Below are positions 24,319-32,132 of a stretch of DNA of 34,885 bases, piece by piece; within the stretch, counting starts at the first letter, position 1; the number at the start of each line of letters is the position of its first letter. The notes beneath the pieces were generated by a model. The model was not told the origin of the DNA, searched no databases, and worked only from the letters and a program-made list of their open reading frames with translations. This stretch comes from 2-02-FULL-43-13 sp043813805 (GTDB lineage: Bacteria > Patescibacteriota > Minisyncoccia > Minisyncoccales > MHMH01): positions 1 through 34,885 of the forward strand of contig JBDRKR010000028.1 in NCBI GenBank assembly GCA_043813805.1, read 5' to 3'. The position numbers and the translations under genes are program-made.

Positions 24319-26091
24319 TTATTTTTTCACCCAACCGGCCTCAATAACTTTTTGAGGCCATTTCTTTTGGATTTCTTCCATTTCCTTGCAGTCAGCCCTA
24401 TGGACGACTGCCCCTCGGTCTTTGGTGATGTAAGCTTTAATTTTTTCTTCGGGTTTGGGGAGACAGCATTTAGCCAGATGTTTTTGAATGCCCGTTTCTC
24501 CGGCCAAAGAAACAATCATTTCGGCTTTCGGCGTCTTCTTTATTTTCGGTTCTTTTTTTATCCAGCGCAATTTGGGAAAACGAATAATTTCCGCCGTTTT
24601 TTTCAAAAAACCTTTTAAGCTTTCTGTCCGGGAGCTTTGTTTTAAAAAGTTTTTTATTCTGGAACGGGCCATGCCTGTTTTGACGAATCTCAGCCAATCC
24701 CGGGAAGGTTTTTGATTTTTATCAACCAAAATTTCTACGATATCTCCGTTTTTTAAAGGCTGGAAAATTGGAATCATTTTGCCGTTGGCTTTGGCGGCGT
24801 GGCAATGATCGCCGATATCGGAATGTACAGTATATGCAAAATCAATGGCGCAGGCTCCTTCGGGGAGGTCGATTACGTCGCCCTTCGGCGTGAAAAGAAA
24901 GATTCTGTTCTTAAAAAAATCAATTTTTAATCCTTCTAAGAAATCTTTGGACTCCAAGATTTTACTTTGCCAGTTTTTCAGCTGCACAACCCAGGAAAAT
25001 TTACTGCCTTGGTTTTTTAAATTAATGCCTTCTTTCATGGCCCAGTGGGCGGTAATACCATATTCGGCCTCTTCATGCATTTCTTTTGTTTTGATTTGAA
25101 CCTCGGTAATCTTCCCGCCAAGGCAAAGGCATGTTGTGTGGAGAGCCCGATAGCTGTTCGGCTTCGGGAAAGCGATATAATCCTTGATCCGGCCGGGCAG
25201 CGGCTTCCAAAACTTATGAATTATTCCCAAAACCTCGTAGCATGTTTTAATGTCCGGGACGATTATTCTTAAGGCCACCAAATCGTAAATCCTTTCGAAA
25301 TCCATTTCGTGCTTCAAAAGTTTCTGATAGAGCGTCCAGTAATGTTTCGGACGGTAATGGATATCGATTATTTTTATCCTTTCCTTCCGGAATATTTTCA
25401 CCAGGACTTTTTTGAAGTTTTCCAAATATTTATTTCTTTCTTCGTATCTTTCCTTGACGTTGCTTATCAGCCAGTTATATTCTTTCGGATAAAGGTACAT
25501 AAAAGCCAGATCTTGCAATTTGCCCCTGATTTCTCCGATGCCCAGCCGGTTGGCCAAAGGGGCGAAAATCTCCAGGGTTTCTAAAGCTATTCTTTTTTGT
25601 TTTTCGGGCGGGACCGATCCAAGAGTTTCCATATTGTCCAATCTGTCGGCCAATTTAATTAAAACCACCCTTAAATCCTCGGCCATGGCAAAAAACATCT
25701 TTCTTAAATTTTCGGCCCGCAAGTCAATTGGTTTTTTAATCCTCATCTCTATCGGTTCTACAGTCAGTCCTTCTTTGGGATAGCGGAGTTTGCCTAATTT
25801 TGAAACGCCGCTGACCAAGAAAGCGATTTCCTTGCCGAATTTTTTTTCAATATCCTCCAAAGTTTTATCGGTGTCGTCGGCGACATCATGCAAAATTCCG
25901 GCGGCAATGGTTTTCGAATCCAGCTTCATTTTGCTCAAAATCCAAGCGACTCTCAGCGGATGAGAGATGTAGTTTTCGCCCGAAGCTCTTTTTTGGCCGA
26001 GATGCGCGCTTTCGGCAAATTCAAAAACGCTTTTGATAAGCTCGGGGTTCGAGGTGTTTTTAAGAATTAGTTGGAGTTGCTGACTTAACAT
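24319..26091 (-). CDS. rel: Rel/SpoT family (p)ppGpp synthetase/hydrolase, no ACT domain
   Basis: Stringent-response enzyme. The HD hydrolase domain keeps its metal residues (SHPLRV, ILHDVADDTD with His68-Asp69, KLADRLDNMETL), so it should hydrolyse ppGpp. The synthetase domain follows (YRPKHYWTLYQKLL, ERIYDLVALRIIV, ITEVQIKTKEMHEEAEYG). Then come a TGS domain (IFLFTPKGDVIDLPEGA) and a Cys-containing module (HLAKCCLPKPEEKI, VVHRADCKEM). The protein ends there at 590 aa; the ACT/RRM domain of full Rel (700 aa or more) is absent. The start overlaps the end of topA by 32 bp on the same strand, so expression follows topA. Confidence 0.92.
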   Translation of the reverse strand: MLSQQLQLILKNTSNPELIKSVFEFAESAHLGQKRASGENYISHPLRVAWILSKMKLDSKTIAAGILHDVADDTDKTLEDIEKKFGKEIAFLVSGVSKLGKLRYPKEGLTVEPIEMRIKKPIDLRAENLRKMFFAMAEDLRVVLIKLADRLDNMETLGSVPPEKQKRIALETLEIFAPLANRLGIGEIRGKLQDLAFMYLYPKEYNWLISNVKERYEERNKYLENFKKVLVKIFRKERIKIIDIHYRPKHYWTLYQKLLKHEMDFERIYDLVALRIIVPDIKTCYEVLGIIHKFWKPLPGRIKDYIAFPKPNSYRALHTTCLCLGGKITEVQIKTKEMHEEAEYGITAHWAMKEGINLKNQGSKFSWVVQLKNWQSKILESKDFLEGLKIDFFKNRIFLFTPKGDVIDLPEGACAIDFAYTVHSDIGDHCHAAKANGKMIPIFQPLKNGDIVEILVDKNQKPSRDWLRFVKTGMARSRIKNFLKQSSRTESLKGFLKKTAEIIRFPKLRWIKKEPKIKKTPKAEMIVSLAGETGIQKHLAKCCLPKPEEKIKAYITKDRGAVVHRADCKEMEEIQKKWPQKVIEAGWVKK

Positions 26092-28117
26092 GATCGCACT
26101 CCTTATTAGAGCATTTCACCTTTTTATATTTTTCTACAAGAAGCGATGAGCACTTGGGGCATTTTTCATTCATAGGTTTGTCCCACAAAGCGAAATCGCA
26201 TTTGGGGAAGCGGTCGCACCCGTAAAATATTTTATTAGTTTTCGTTCTTTTCGTGACGACGTTGCCCTCTTGGCACTTCGGGCATTTTATTCCCAAATTA
26301 TTCTGAGGCAAAGATTCGGTATATTTACATTCCGGGAATTTGCTGCAGGCGTAGAATTTACCGAATTTGCCAAGTCTCACCAAAAGCGGGCTTTGGCATT
26401 TGGGGCAAAGCTTTTTAGTGGGCTCTTCAGTAAATTCTTTTTTTGAAACCTCTTTATATTTTTGCTCCAAATTTTTACTGAAGGGGCCGTAGAAATCTTC
26501 AAGCACCTGTTTCCACTTTCTTTCGCCCCGAGAAACGTTATCAAGGTTTTCTTCCATATTGGCTGTAAAATTAATATCGACTATTTCGGGAAAATGTTCG
26601 ACGAGTACGTCGTTGACGACTAAGCCGATTTCCGTCGGCTGGAAAAATTTCTTTTCGTTTTTTTCAATATAGTTTCTTCCCTGGATGGTGGAAATAATCG
26701 GAGCGTAGGTTGATGGCCGTCCGATGCCCGCTTTTTCCAGAGCTTTAATCAGGGTGGCTTCGGTATAGCGGCTGAGGGGCTGCGTAAAATGCTGCAGCGG
26801 GTCTATTTTTAAGAGTTCCAATGTTTCGGTTTTTTCCAACGGCGGCAAAATCGCTTCCTCGTACTTTACAGGATAGACTTTCAGAAAACCGTCGAATTTC
26901 AGTGTTTGGCCGTTGGCCCTGAAAACACATTCTTTGGCCTTGATATCTGCGGCCGTAGCTAAGAAGATCGCTTCTTTCATTTGGCTCGACATAAACCTCC
27001 GCCAGATTAAATCATAGAGTTTATATTGCCTTTCGTCCAATTTTGCCTGATCAGGCGTTATTTCGGGGTAAGTGGGCCTGATGGCCTCGTGGGCTTCTTG
27101 AGCTCCCTTGGCTTTAGTCTTGAATTTCCGGAATTGATAATAATTTGAGCCGTAGTTTTCAGTAATGAATTTTTTGGCGATACCCAGGGCCGTTTCGGAA
27201 AGATTAAAAGAATCGGTCCGGTGGTACGTGATCTTTCCCGTTTCATAAAGCCGTTGGGCGATGCTCATGGTGAATTTGGCCGAGAATTTAAATCGTCTCC
27301 ACGCTTCTTGCTGCAAAGTGCTTGTTGTAAACGGCGGCATGGGATTTTTATTTACCTCTTTTTTTTCAACATCTGATACTTGATATGACGCCCCCGCTAA
27401 GTCTTTGATGATTTTTTCCGCTTCTTCCTGATTTTTTATTTCCAGTTTATCTAAAACCTTGTCATTTCTCTTGATTAGAGTCGCTTCAAATGAAAGAGGC
27501 TTAGCCTCTTTCATTTTTTTAAGAGAAGCGGTAATGGTCCAATATTCTTGCGCCAAAAACTTTTTGATTTCTCTTTCACGATCTACCACCAATTTGACGG
27601 CGACCGATTGAACGCGGCCGGCGGAAAGCCCGCGGGAAATCTTTTTCCATAAGAAGGGCGATAATTTATAACCGACGATTCTGTCCAAAATCCTTCTTGC
27701 CTGCTGGGCATCAACTTGGTTTTGGTCAATGTCCCGAGGATTTTTTAGAGCTTCTTGAATAGCTTCCTTGGTAATTTCGTGGAAAACAATTCTTTTATAT
27801 GGCTCTTTTTTCCCGCCGAGCTTTAAAGTCTCTATCAAATGCCAGGCAATGGCTTCGCCTTCTCTGTCTTCATCAGTTGCAAGTATTGTTGATTTGGTTT
27901 CTTTAACTGCGTCTCGGAGCAGTTTTATGTTTTTTCTGGCTTTTGTGGGAATGACGTATCTGGGTTCAAAACCTTTTTCAATATCAATGCCAAGTTCGCC
28001 CTTGGGCAAATCTCTGACGTGCCCGTAAGAGGCAAGGACCTTGTAGTCTTTACCCAAAAAGCCCTGCAAGGTTTTTGATTTAGTCGGCGATTCAACGATA
28101 ATTAGTTTACTCGACAT
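26060..28117 (-). CDS. topA: DNA topoisomerase I (type IA)
   Basis: Relaxes negative supercoils. The Toprim domain begins KLIIVESPTKSKTLQGFLG (catalytic Glu9) with the acidic cluster TDEDREGEAIAWHL (Asp82, Asp84). The active-site Tyr298 is in ITYHRTDSFNLS, where Met is usual in place of His. The C-terminus has three zinc-ribbon modules (CPKCQSP, CPKCQEG, CPKCSSL with partner Cys pairs). From ATG 28117 it has 685 residues. An in-frame TTG upstream at 28156 lies within the putative promoter, so ATG 28117 is chosen. It is co-directional with, and overlaps, the rel gene. Confidence 0.95.
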   Translation of the reverse strand: MSSKLIIVESPTKSKTLQGFLGKDYKVLASYGHVRDLPKGELGIDIEKGFEPRYVIPTKARKNIKLLRDAVKETKSTILATDEDREGEAIAWHLIETLKLGGKKEPYKRIVFHEITKEAIQEALKNPRDIDQNQVDAQQARRILDRIVGYKLSPFLWKKISRGLSAGRVQSVAVKLVVDREREIKKFLAQEYWTITASLKKMKEAKPLSFEATLIKRNDKVLDKLEIKNQEEAEKIIKDLAGASYQVSDVEKKEVNKNPMPPFTTSTLQQEAWRRFKFSAKFTMSIAQRLYETGKITYHRTDSFNLSETALGIAKKFITENYGSNYYQFRKFKTKAKGAQEAHEAIRPTYPEITPDQAKLDERQYKLYDLIWRRFMSSQMKEAIFLATAADIKAKECVFRANGQTLKFDGFLKVYPVKYEEAILPPLEKTETLELLKIDPLQHFTQPLSRYTEATLIKALEKAGIGRPSTYAPIISTIQGRNYIEKNEKKFFQPTEIGLVVNDVLVEHFPEIVDINFTANMEENLDNVSRGERKWKQVLEDFYGPFSKNLEQKYKEVSKKEFTEEPTKKLCPKCQSPLLVRLGKFGKFYACSKFPECKYTESLPQNNLGIKCPKCQEGNVVTKRTKTNKIFYGCDRFPKCDFALWDKPMNEKCPKCSSLLVEKYKKVKCSNKECDHVKSATPTNS

Positions 28118-28127
28118 ATATTTTCTT

Positions 28128-28156
28128 AATCTAACACCATTTCCGGAAAATGACAA
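28128..28156 (-). promoter_or_regulatory. Putative topA promoter
   Basis: On the minus strand, TTGTCA (28156-28151), 17-bp spacer and TAGATT (28133-28128). The predicted start is near 28121, leaving a leader of only about 4 nt before the ATG at 28117. Confidence 0.45.
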
Positions 28157-28193
28157 AATTTAATTATTTTTTAATTTTAAGCGAAGCGAAAAA

Positions 28194-30188
28194 TCAAGGT
28201 TCTTGAGCGGAGCGAGGGGTTCTTATTTTATCGATAGCGTCGGAGAGTATCTGACAATATAAATTTAAGCCGACTTGGTTGATGCTGCCTGATTGCTCTT
28301 TGCCTAAAATATTGCCGGCTCCCCTGATTTCCAGGTCTCTCATGGCAATTCTGTAGCCTGAACCCAGGTCTTCGGCCTCTTTCAGTGCTTTTAATCTTTC
28401 TTCGGCGAGTTCCGAAAGGTTGCCGCTGTAAAAGAAATAGGCAAAAGCTTGTATGTGCGAGCGGCCGACCCGGCCCCTGATTTGATAAGCTTGAGCCAGG
28501 CCAAGCCTTGGAGCATCAGCCACAATTAAAGTGTTGACGTTGGGCACATCAAGCCCGTTTTCGATAATGGTCGTCGCCACCAGCACGTCGATTTTTTTAT
28601 TTCCGAAATCTTTCATTATACTGACCAGTTTTTTTTCGTTTAATCTACCATGAACTATTCCGATTTTGGCTTGTGGGACAAGTTCCCGAAGAAACTTTTT
28701 GACGGCTTCGATGTTTTCCACCCGGTTGTGCAGATAATAAATTTGTCCCCCTCTTTTCATTTCTTTATTGATCGTTGTTTTTATTATTTTCTCCGACCAG
28801 GGCAAAACGAGCGTTTTTATCGGCTGGCGGTAAAGAGGGGGAGTCTGGATGACGCTGATTTTTTTTAAAGAAGAAAGGGACAGATATAGGGTTCTCGGTA
28901 TGGGCGTGGCGGAAAGCGACAAAATATCCAGGGACGCTCTTATTTTTTTTAATTTTTCTTTTTGCTTGACGCCGAATCTTTGCTCGTCGTCGATGGCCAA
29001 AAGTCCCAGATTTTTGAATTCGACATCGTTTGATAAAACGCGGTGGGTGCCGATGATGATGTCGATTTGCCCCTGTTTTAGCTTTTGAATGATAGTTTGC
29101 TGCTCTTTTTTGGTTTGCAGGCGGCTGAGCAGTTCGAATTTGATAGGAAGATCGTCCAGTCTTTTCTTAAAAGTTTGGAAATGCTGGGAAGCCAAAATGG
29201 TGGTCGGGCAAATCAGGGCCGCCTGGAAGCCTGAATTGACCGCTTTGACCATGATCCTTAAAGCAACCTCGGTTTTACCGAAGCCTACATCTCCGCAGAT
29301 AATTCTGTCCAAGGGAATTTGGGAGGTTTCCAGGTCTTTTTTAATATCTTCTATCGCCTGGATCTGGTCGGGCGTCTCAGCGTAGGGGAAAGTGTCGGTG
29401 AGGGCGATGTCGATCTCGGTGTCGGGCAAATAATAGGGACGGGTAGCCAGTTCTCTTTTCGCATAAATTTCTAAAAGCTCTTTAGCGAGTTTTTCGGTTT
29501 CTTCTTTTACCCTTCTTTTAGTTCTTTCCCAAATTTGCGAGCTTAATCTTGAAATTGAAGGAGTTTGGAAACCGACGTATCTCGAAAGTTTTCTTTCAAG
29601 CCCGACCGGTACATATAATTTATCGCCTTGCGCGTACGTCAGGACGTAATATTCGTTTGAGGCCGAACCTCCTTTATCGATGATAGAGGTTCGGCCTCCG
29701 TACATACCGACCCCGTGGTCAAGATGCACTAAATAGTCGCCCTCTTTTAAAGCGTCCAGTTGCGAGTAGATTTTTTGCCTTTTGAGTTTTCGTTTGATTC
29801 TTTCTTTGGCCGCCTGTTCATCGGCAATGGCAATAGGCAGAGGTTCGATGTTTTCGATTTGGTTGTTGTCAAAATCAACCCGGAAAGCATTGTTATAATT
29901 TAAGGGAAAAATATCAATCGTGCCGCCTCTCCGCGAAAACTCGCCGGGCTCTGCGATGGTTTGGACCTTTTCATAGCCCATTTCATCAAGTTTCCTCAAA
30001 ACCTCCGAGAAGCTCATTTCGCGATCCTGCTGGAAAAGCAAAAGATTGTCTTCAAAAAACGATTGGGATTTTTTAGCTTCCAGGATTTTTTCAAGGTTTT
30101 CTTCAAACCACAAATTACCCCTTTCCAGAAAATAGGGGGTGATGCTGGCGACCAGAATCTCTTTAACGCTTTTTCTTGACAATTCCAT
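28194..30188 (-). CDS. mfd: Reduced Mfd: transcription-repair coupling factor lacking most of its N-terminus and the C-terminal domain
   Basis: Homologue of the Mfd translocase, 664 aa against about 1,100-1,150 for the family. It begins with a remnant of the UvrB-like D1b region (EPGEFSRRGGTIDIFP). The RNA polymerase-interacting (CarD-like) domain follows (GDYLVHLDHGVGMYGG, GDKLYVPVGLERKL). Both RecG-like motor lobes are present, with Walker A GDVGFGKTEVA, IDDEQRFGVKQKEKL, SATPIPRTL, IRGRVGRS and the TRG motif IAMRDLEIRGAGNILG. Domains D1a/D2 (UvrA binding) and D7 (C-terminal regulatory) are absent. A TAG directly before the ATG in frame shows the N-terminus is truly missing. It is divergent from the 203-aa membrane protein and shares its promoter region. 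Confidence 0.9.
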   Translation of the reverse strand: MELSRKSVKEILVASITPYFLERGNLWFEENLEKILEAKKSQSFFEDNLLLFQQDREMSFSEVLRKLDEMGYEKVQTIAEPGEFSRRGGTIDIFPLNYNNAFRVDFDNNQIENIEPLPIAIADEQAAKERIKRKLKRQKIYSQLDALKEGDYLVHLDHGVGMYGGRTSIIDKGGSASNEYYVLTYAQGDKLYVPVGLERKLSRYVGFQTPSISRLSSQIWERTKRRVKEETEKLAKELLEIYAKRELATRPYYLPDTEIDIALTDTFPYAETPDQIQAIEDIKKDLETSQIPLDRIICGDVGFGKTEVALRIMVKAVNSGFQAALICPTTILASQHFQTFKKRLDDLPIKFELLSRLQTKKEQQTIIQKLKQGQIDIIIGTHRVLSNDVEFKNLGLLAIDDEQRFGVKQKEKLKKIRASLDILSLSATPIPRTLYLSLSSLKKISVIQTPPLYRQPIKTLVLPWSEKIIKTTINKEMKRGGQIYYLHNRVENIEAVKKFLRELVPQAKIGIVHGRLNEKKLVSIMKDFGNKKIDVLVATTIIENGLDVPNVNTLIVADAPRLGLAQAYQIRGRVGRSHIQAFAYFFYSGNLSELAEERLKALKEAEDLGSGYRIAMRDLEIRGAGNILGKEQSGSINQVGLNLYCQILSDAIDKIRTPRSAQEP

Positions 30189-30226
30189 CTATTTGGAGTA
30201 TATTATGATATTCAGTAAGTTGTCAA
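30176..30226. promoter_or_regulatory. Bidirectional promoter with overlapping -10 boxes (mfd and 203-aa protein)
   Basis: Plus strand: TTGACA (30176-30181), 17-bp spacer, TATATT (30199-30204). Minus strand: TTGACA (30226-30221), 18-bp spacer, TATACT (30202-30197). Both -35 boxes are perfect and the two -10 boxes share 30199-30202. Predicted starts are near 30211 (+) and 30190 (-). The minus start is at or next to the mfd ATG (30188). Confidence 0.75.
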
Positions 30227-30239
30227 AAGGAGGTGTACT

Positions 30240-30851
30240 TTGAAAAAATTGTTTTGGGGAGCAATGGCACTGTTGATGATCGCGTTTGTGCTTTTCGGCG
30301 CATTGCCGGTTCTCGCCGATGACGGCGACAATTTCAAAAAAGCCGGATTGCAAGCTTTTCAAGAAAGAGAGGAGCTTCTTTCTGAAAAGAAAGCAGAGAT
30401 CACGGCCTGGATCCAAACAATTACCGATGACCGCGAAGTTACAAAAGACGAGATGTCGGTTTTCAACGATAAAGTGAGGGACTTTGAACGGGCAAGAATA
30501 GGGGCCGATGAGTACCTGAAACTTTACGAATTGAAAACCTCTATTGAGTTAGATGAGCAATTGAGCGAGGCGGCCAAGGGTTATTTTAAACACAACGCCT
30601 TGATTAAAAAGGATGATGGCGAAGAGGCGAAAAGATATTTTGCTCAAGCCACCGGTCGCGATGTCGTGGTGCAGAATGGTATCGTGGTTTGGGACAAAGA
30701 TAATATTTTCTTTATGAGTCTAGCTGCTCTTCTCTTTTTACTTATGATTTATTGCTCTTTCTACGGCTCAAAAGGAAAAAGACTTATTGGGTTAGCGGTA
30801 GCCTTCGGTCTGTTATTCGTCGCGACGCTGTTGTTTCTTTTTTTGATCTAA
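30240..30851 (+). CDS. Unrecognised exported protein with C-terminal membrane anchor
   Basis: A 203-aa protein I do not recognise. It has an N-terminal signal sequence (MKK, then a hydrophobic stretch to about residue 22, with VLA before DDGDN as a likely signal peptidase I site). A charged, mainly helical middle (about 27-140) rich in Glu/Lys/Asp follows, with possible coiled coil. Two hydrophobic helices lie near 155-173 and 180-203, separated by the short basic loop YGSKGKR. The start is TTG, supported by a near-perfect Shine-Dalgarno (AAGGAGGT at 30227-30234, 5 nt away). It has its own promoter and terminator, so it is a monocistron. Topology would put the helical domain outside the cell. 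Confidence 0.8.
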   Translation: MKKLFWGAMALLMIAFVLFGALPVLADDGDNFKKAGLQAFQEREELLSEKKAEITAWIQTITDDREVTKDEMSVFNDKVRDFERARIGADEYLKLYELKTSIELDEQLSEAAKGYFKHNALIKKDDGEEAKRYFAQATGRDVVVQNGIVVWDKDNIFFMSLAALLFLLMIYCSFYGSKGKRLIGLAVAFGLLFVATLLFLFLI

Positions 30852-30883
30852 GATAAAACGGATCGTTTCCGTTGCACATCATG

Positions 30884-30908
30884 AAGCCGAGGCATAGCCC
30901 CGGCTTTT
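30884..30908 (+). terminator. Rho-independent terminator after the 203-aa gene
   Basis: AAGCCG (30884-30889) pairs with CGGCTT (30901-30906), extended inward by GG/CC after one A-C mismatch; loop CATAG; followed by TTTT, CA and TTT. It lies 33 bp after the stop codon. Confidence 0.75.
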
Positions 30909-30919
30909 CATTTAATTAG

Positions 30920-30946
30920 CTTGTTGACTTCCGATTTCAACAAGTC
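30920..30946 (-). repeat. REP-like palindrome copy 1, at the 3' end of the transposase gene
   Basis: Core TTGTTGANNTCCGATTTCAACAA (30921-30943, here NN is CT), flanked by C and GTC to give a 27-bp unit also found at 31657-31683. It overlaps the transposase stop codon. Read on the minus strand in the frame matching pth it encodes DLLKSEVNK and then LIK and a TGA. Confidence 0.85.
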
Positions 30947-31646
30947 AGTCAAGGCGGAGTTTCCCAAGTTTTTCGTCAAGATTCATACCAAACAGACATT
31001 GTTTAGCGAATTCTTTATATGACTGCGGCGTTGGGAACATTTCACCCAATACATCTCTGTCGATAATGGGAGAGTTGCGATTTCCAGCATAATCGCCCAG
31101 ACTATTGTAAGGATCTTTTATGGCCCATTCGAAAGCCTTATCAAATTCTTGGACGGCTTTTTCTAAACCACCGGGATATTCTTCAAAAGCATTTTTAACT
31201 TGAATATATACACTAAGATATGTGAGATAATTATCTTTCTCTATTAATTTTCCTTTATATCTCCCTTGGAATAAACTTCCTACTTCTCGGTAGCGTTCAT
31301 TAAACCGTTTTGCTATCGCAATGCCTGCTCTCTGCATAAATATTTGAATTCCATTTTCTACTTCTTGTTTTAAAAGTAAATGTAAATGGTTTTCTCTTAA
31401 TTTAAATGCCAGGATTTTTATGAGGGGCGAACGCAGACCTAACCGTGCCGGCCAGATAAGCTGATTGTTGAAATCCGATTTCAACAACTCTCGTAATTCA
31501 CGGAAAGGATTGAGGATGGAGCTTTTGTGGTTAAGGTAATATAAAACTTGCAGGAAATGCCATTTATCTTTTGCATCGCGTACGATCGGTTGTTTGCGAT
31601 TCCCTCGATTGTAGATATGGGCGAAAGAGCCGACTTCAAACTTCAT
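30945..31646 (-). mobile_element. RAYT-like Y1 (IS200/HUH) transposase
   Basis: A 233-aa Y1_Tnp (HUH) transposase of the REP-associated type. The N-terminus FAHIYNRGNRKQPIV is the family opening. The HUH motif is HLH (His87, His89 in RENHLHLLLKQ), and the likely catalytic Tyr147 is in LSVYIQVKN. Between the two lies SLFQGRYKGKLIEKDNYL. Both catalytic motifs are intact, so it may be active. Its ATG lies within the last codons of pth (11-bp overlap, same strand), so it is probably expressed from the pth promoter. Three copies of a 23-bp palindrome sit at its downstream end, inside it (LLKSDFNN codons) and just upstream in pth, as expected for a RAYT and its target repeats. Confidence 0.88.
31465..31487 (-). 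repeat. REP-like palindrome copy 2, inside the transposase gene
   Basis: TTGTTGAAAT-CCG-ATTTCAACAA: a perfect 10-bp inverted repeat with a 3-nt loop. It encodes LLKSDFNN within the transposase, in the N-terminal part before the HUH motif. It is the most symmetrical of the three copies; its flanking bases differ from the other two. Confidence 0.85.
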
Positions 31647-32127
31647 AATTTTTGGTCTTGTTGATATCCGATTTCAACAAGTCAATAATTTGGGGAATGA
31701 CGGTTTGGAAAATTTTCTCTTCTTCTTTGGTAAAGTTTTGTAAGACGAATTTTTCTACAGCCGTAGGTTTCCCTTTGAGTGGGCAGATGCCGATTCTGAC
31801 GCGGTTGAAGTCTCGAGTACCCAGTTTTTTAATGATGGATTGTACGCCTTTGTGGCCGGCCGAACCCCGGTTTTTAGAAATTTTAAATTCGCCCAGCGGC
31901 AGATCGACATCGTCATGGACAACCCACAAATCCGCCGGTTTCATTTTATAGAAATTTACCGCCTTGATTACAGCATCTCCGGAGTTATTCATGAAAGTCT
32001 GGGGCTTTAGCAACACGACATCGTTGGGCTTTTGTTTCGCCAATTCGTCAATCACCCGGAAACCGATGTTGTGCCGAGTTTTTTCGTATTCTTTTCCCGG
32101 ATTGCCTAATCCCGTGATTAAAATCAT
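31636..32127 (-). CDS. pth: Peptidyl-tRNA hydrolase
   Basis: Recycles peptidyl-tRNA released from stalled ribosomes. ILITGLGNPGKEYEKTRHNIGF with the catalytic His19, LLKPQTFMNNSG, VVHDDVDLPLGEFKISKNRGSAGHKG and FNRVRIGI are standard. At 163 aa it is about 20-30 residues shorter than usual. Most of the shortage is a deletion after VIDELAKQKP, where other Pth proteins have the segment leading to the KVLLLKPQTFMN motif. The last residues (DLLKSDINKTKNYEV) are partly made of the REP-like palindrome and run into the transposase start, so the native C-terminus was probably replaced. Catalytic residues lie well before this, so activity is likely kept. Confidence 0.92.
   Translation of the reverse strand: MILITGLGNPGKEYEKTRHNIGFRVIDELAKQKPNDVVLLKPQTFMNNSGDAVIKAVNFYKMKPADLWVVHDDVDLPLGEFKISKNRGSAGHKGVQSIIKKLGTRDFNRVRIGICPLKGKPTAVEKFVLQNFTKEEEKIFQTVIPQIIDLLKSDINKTKNYEV
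31657..31683 (-). repeat. REP-like palindrome copy 3, in the 3' end of pth
   Basis: A 27-bp unit with the 23-bp core (31658-31680), identical to copy 1 except for two central bases. It encodes DLLKSDINK near the C-terminus of Pth, followed by the aberrant-looking end TKNYEV that leads into the transposase start. Confidence 0.85.
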
Positions 32128-32132
32128 ATCAC

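Noticed and set aside
24300..24330. Bidirectional terminator between parB and rel
   Set aside because: T-rich and A-rich stretches are present but only a 4-bp stem can be drawn, and most of it is coding for the Rel C-terminus.
28118..28156. In-frame TTG extension of TopA by 13 residues
   Set aside because: It runs through the putative promoter, and the conserved Toprim start KLIIVESPTKSK directly follows ATG 28117.
28168..28225. AGCGAAGCG / GAGCGGAGCG repeats after mfd as a regulatory or CRISPR-like repeat
   Set aside because: Only two short degenerate copies, one within the mfd C-terminal codons, with no regular spacing.
30856..30873. Small hairpin AACGGA/TCCGTT before the terminator at 30884
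   Set aside because: No T-run and a weak 6-bp stem; the better terminator follows directly.
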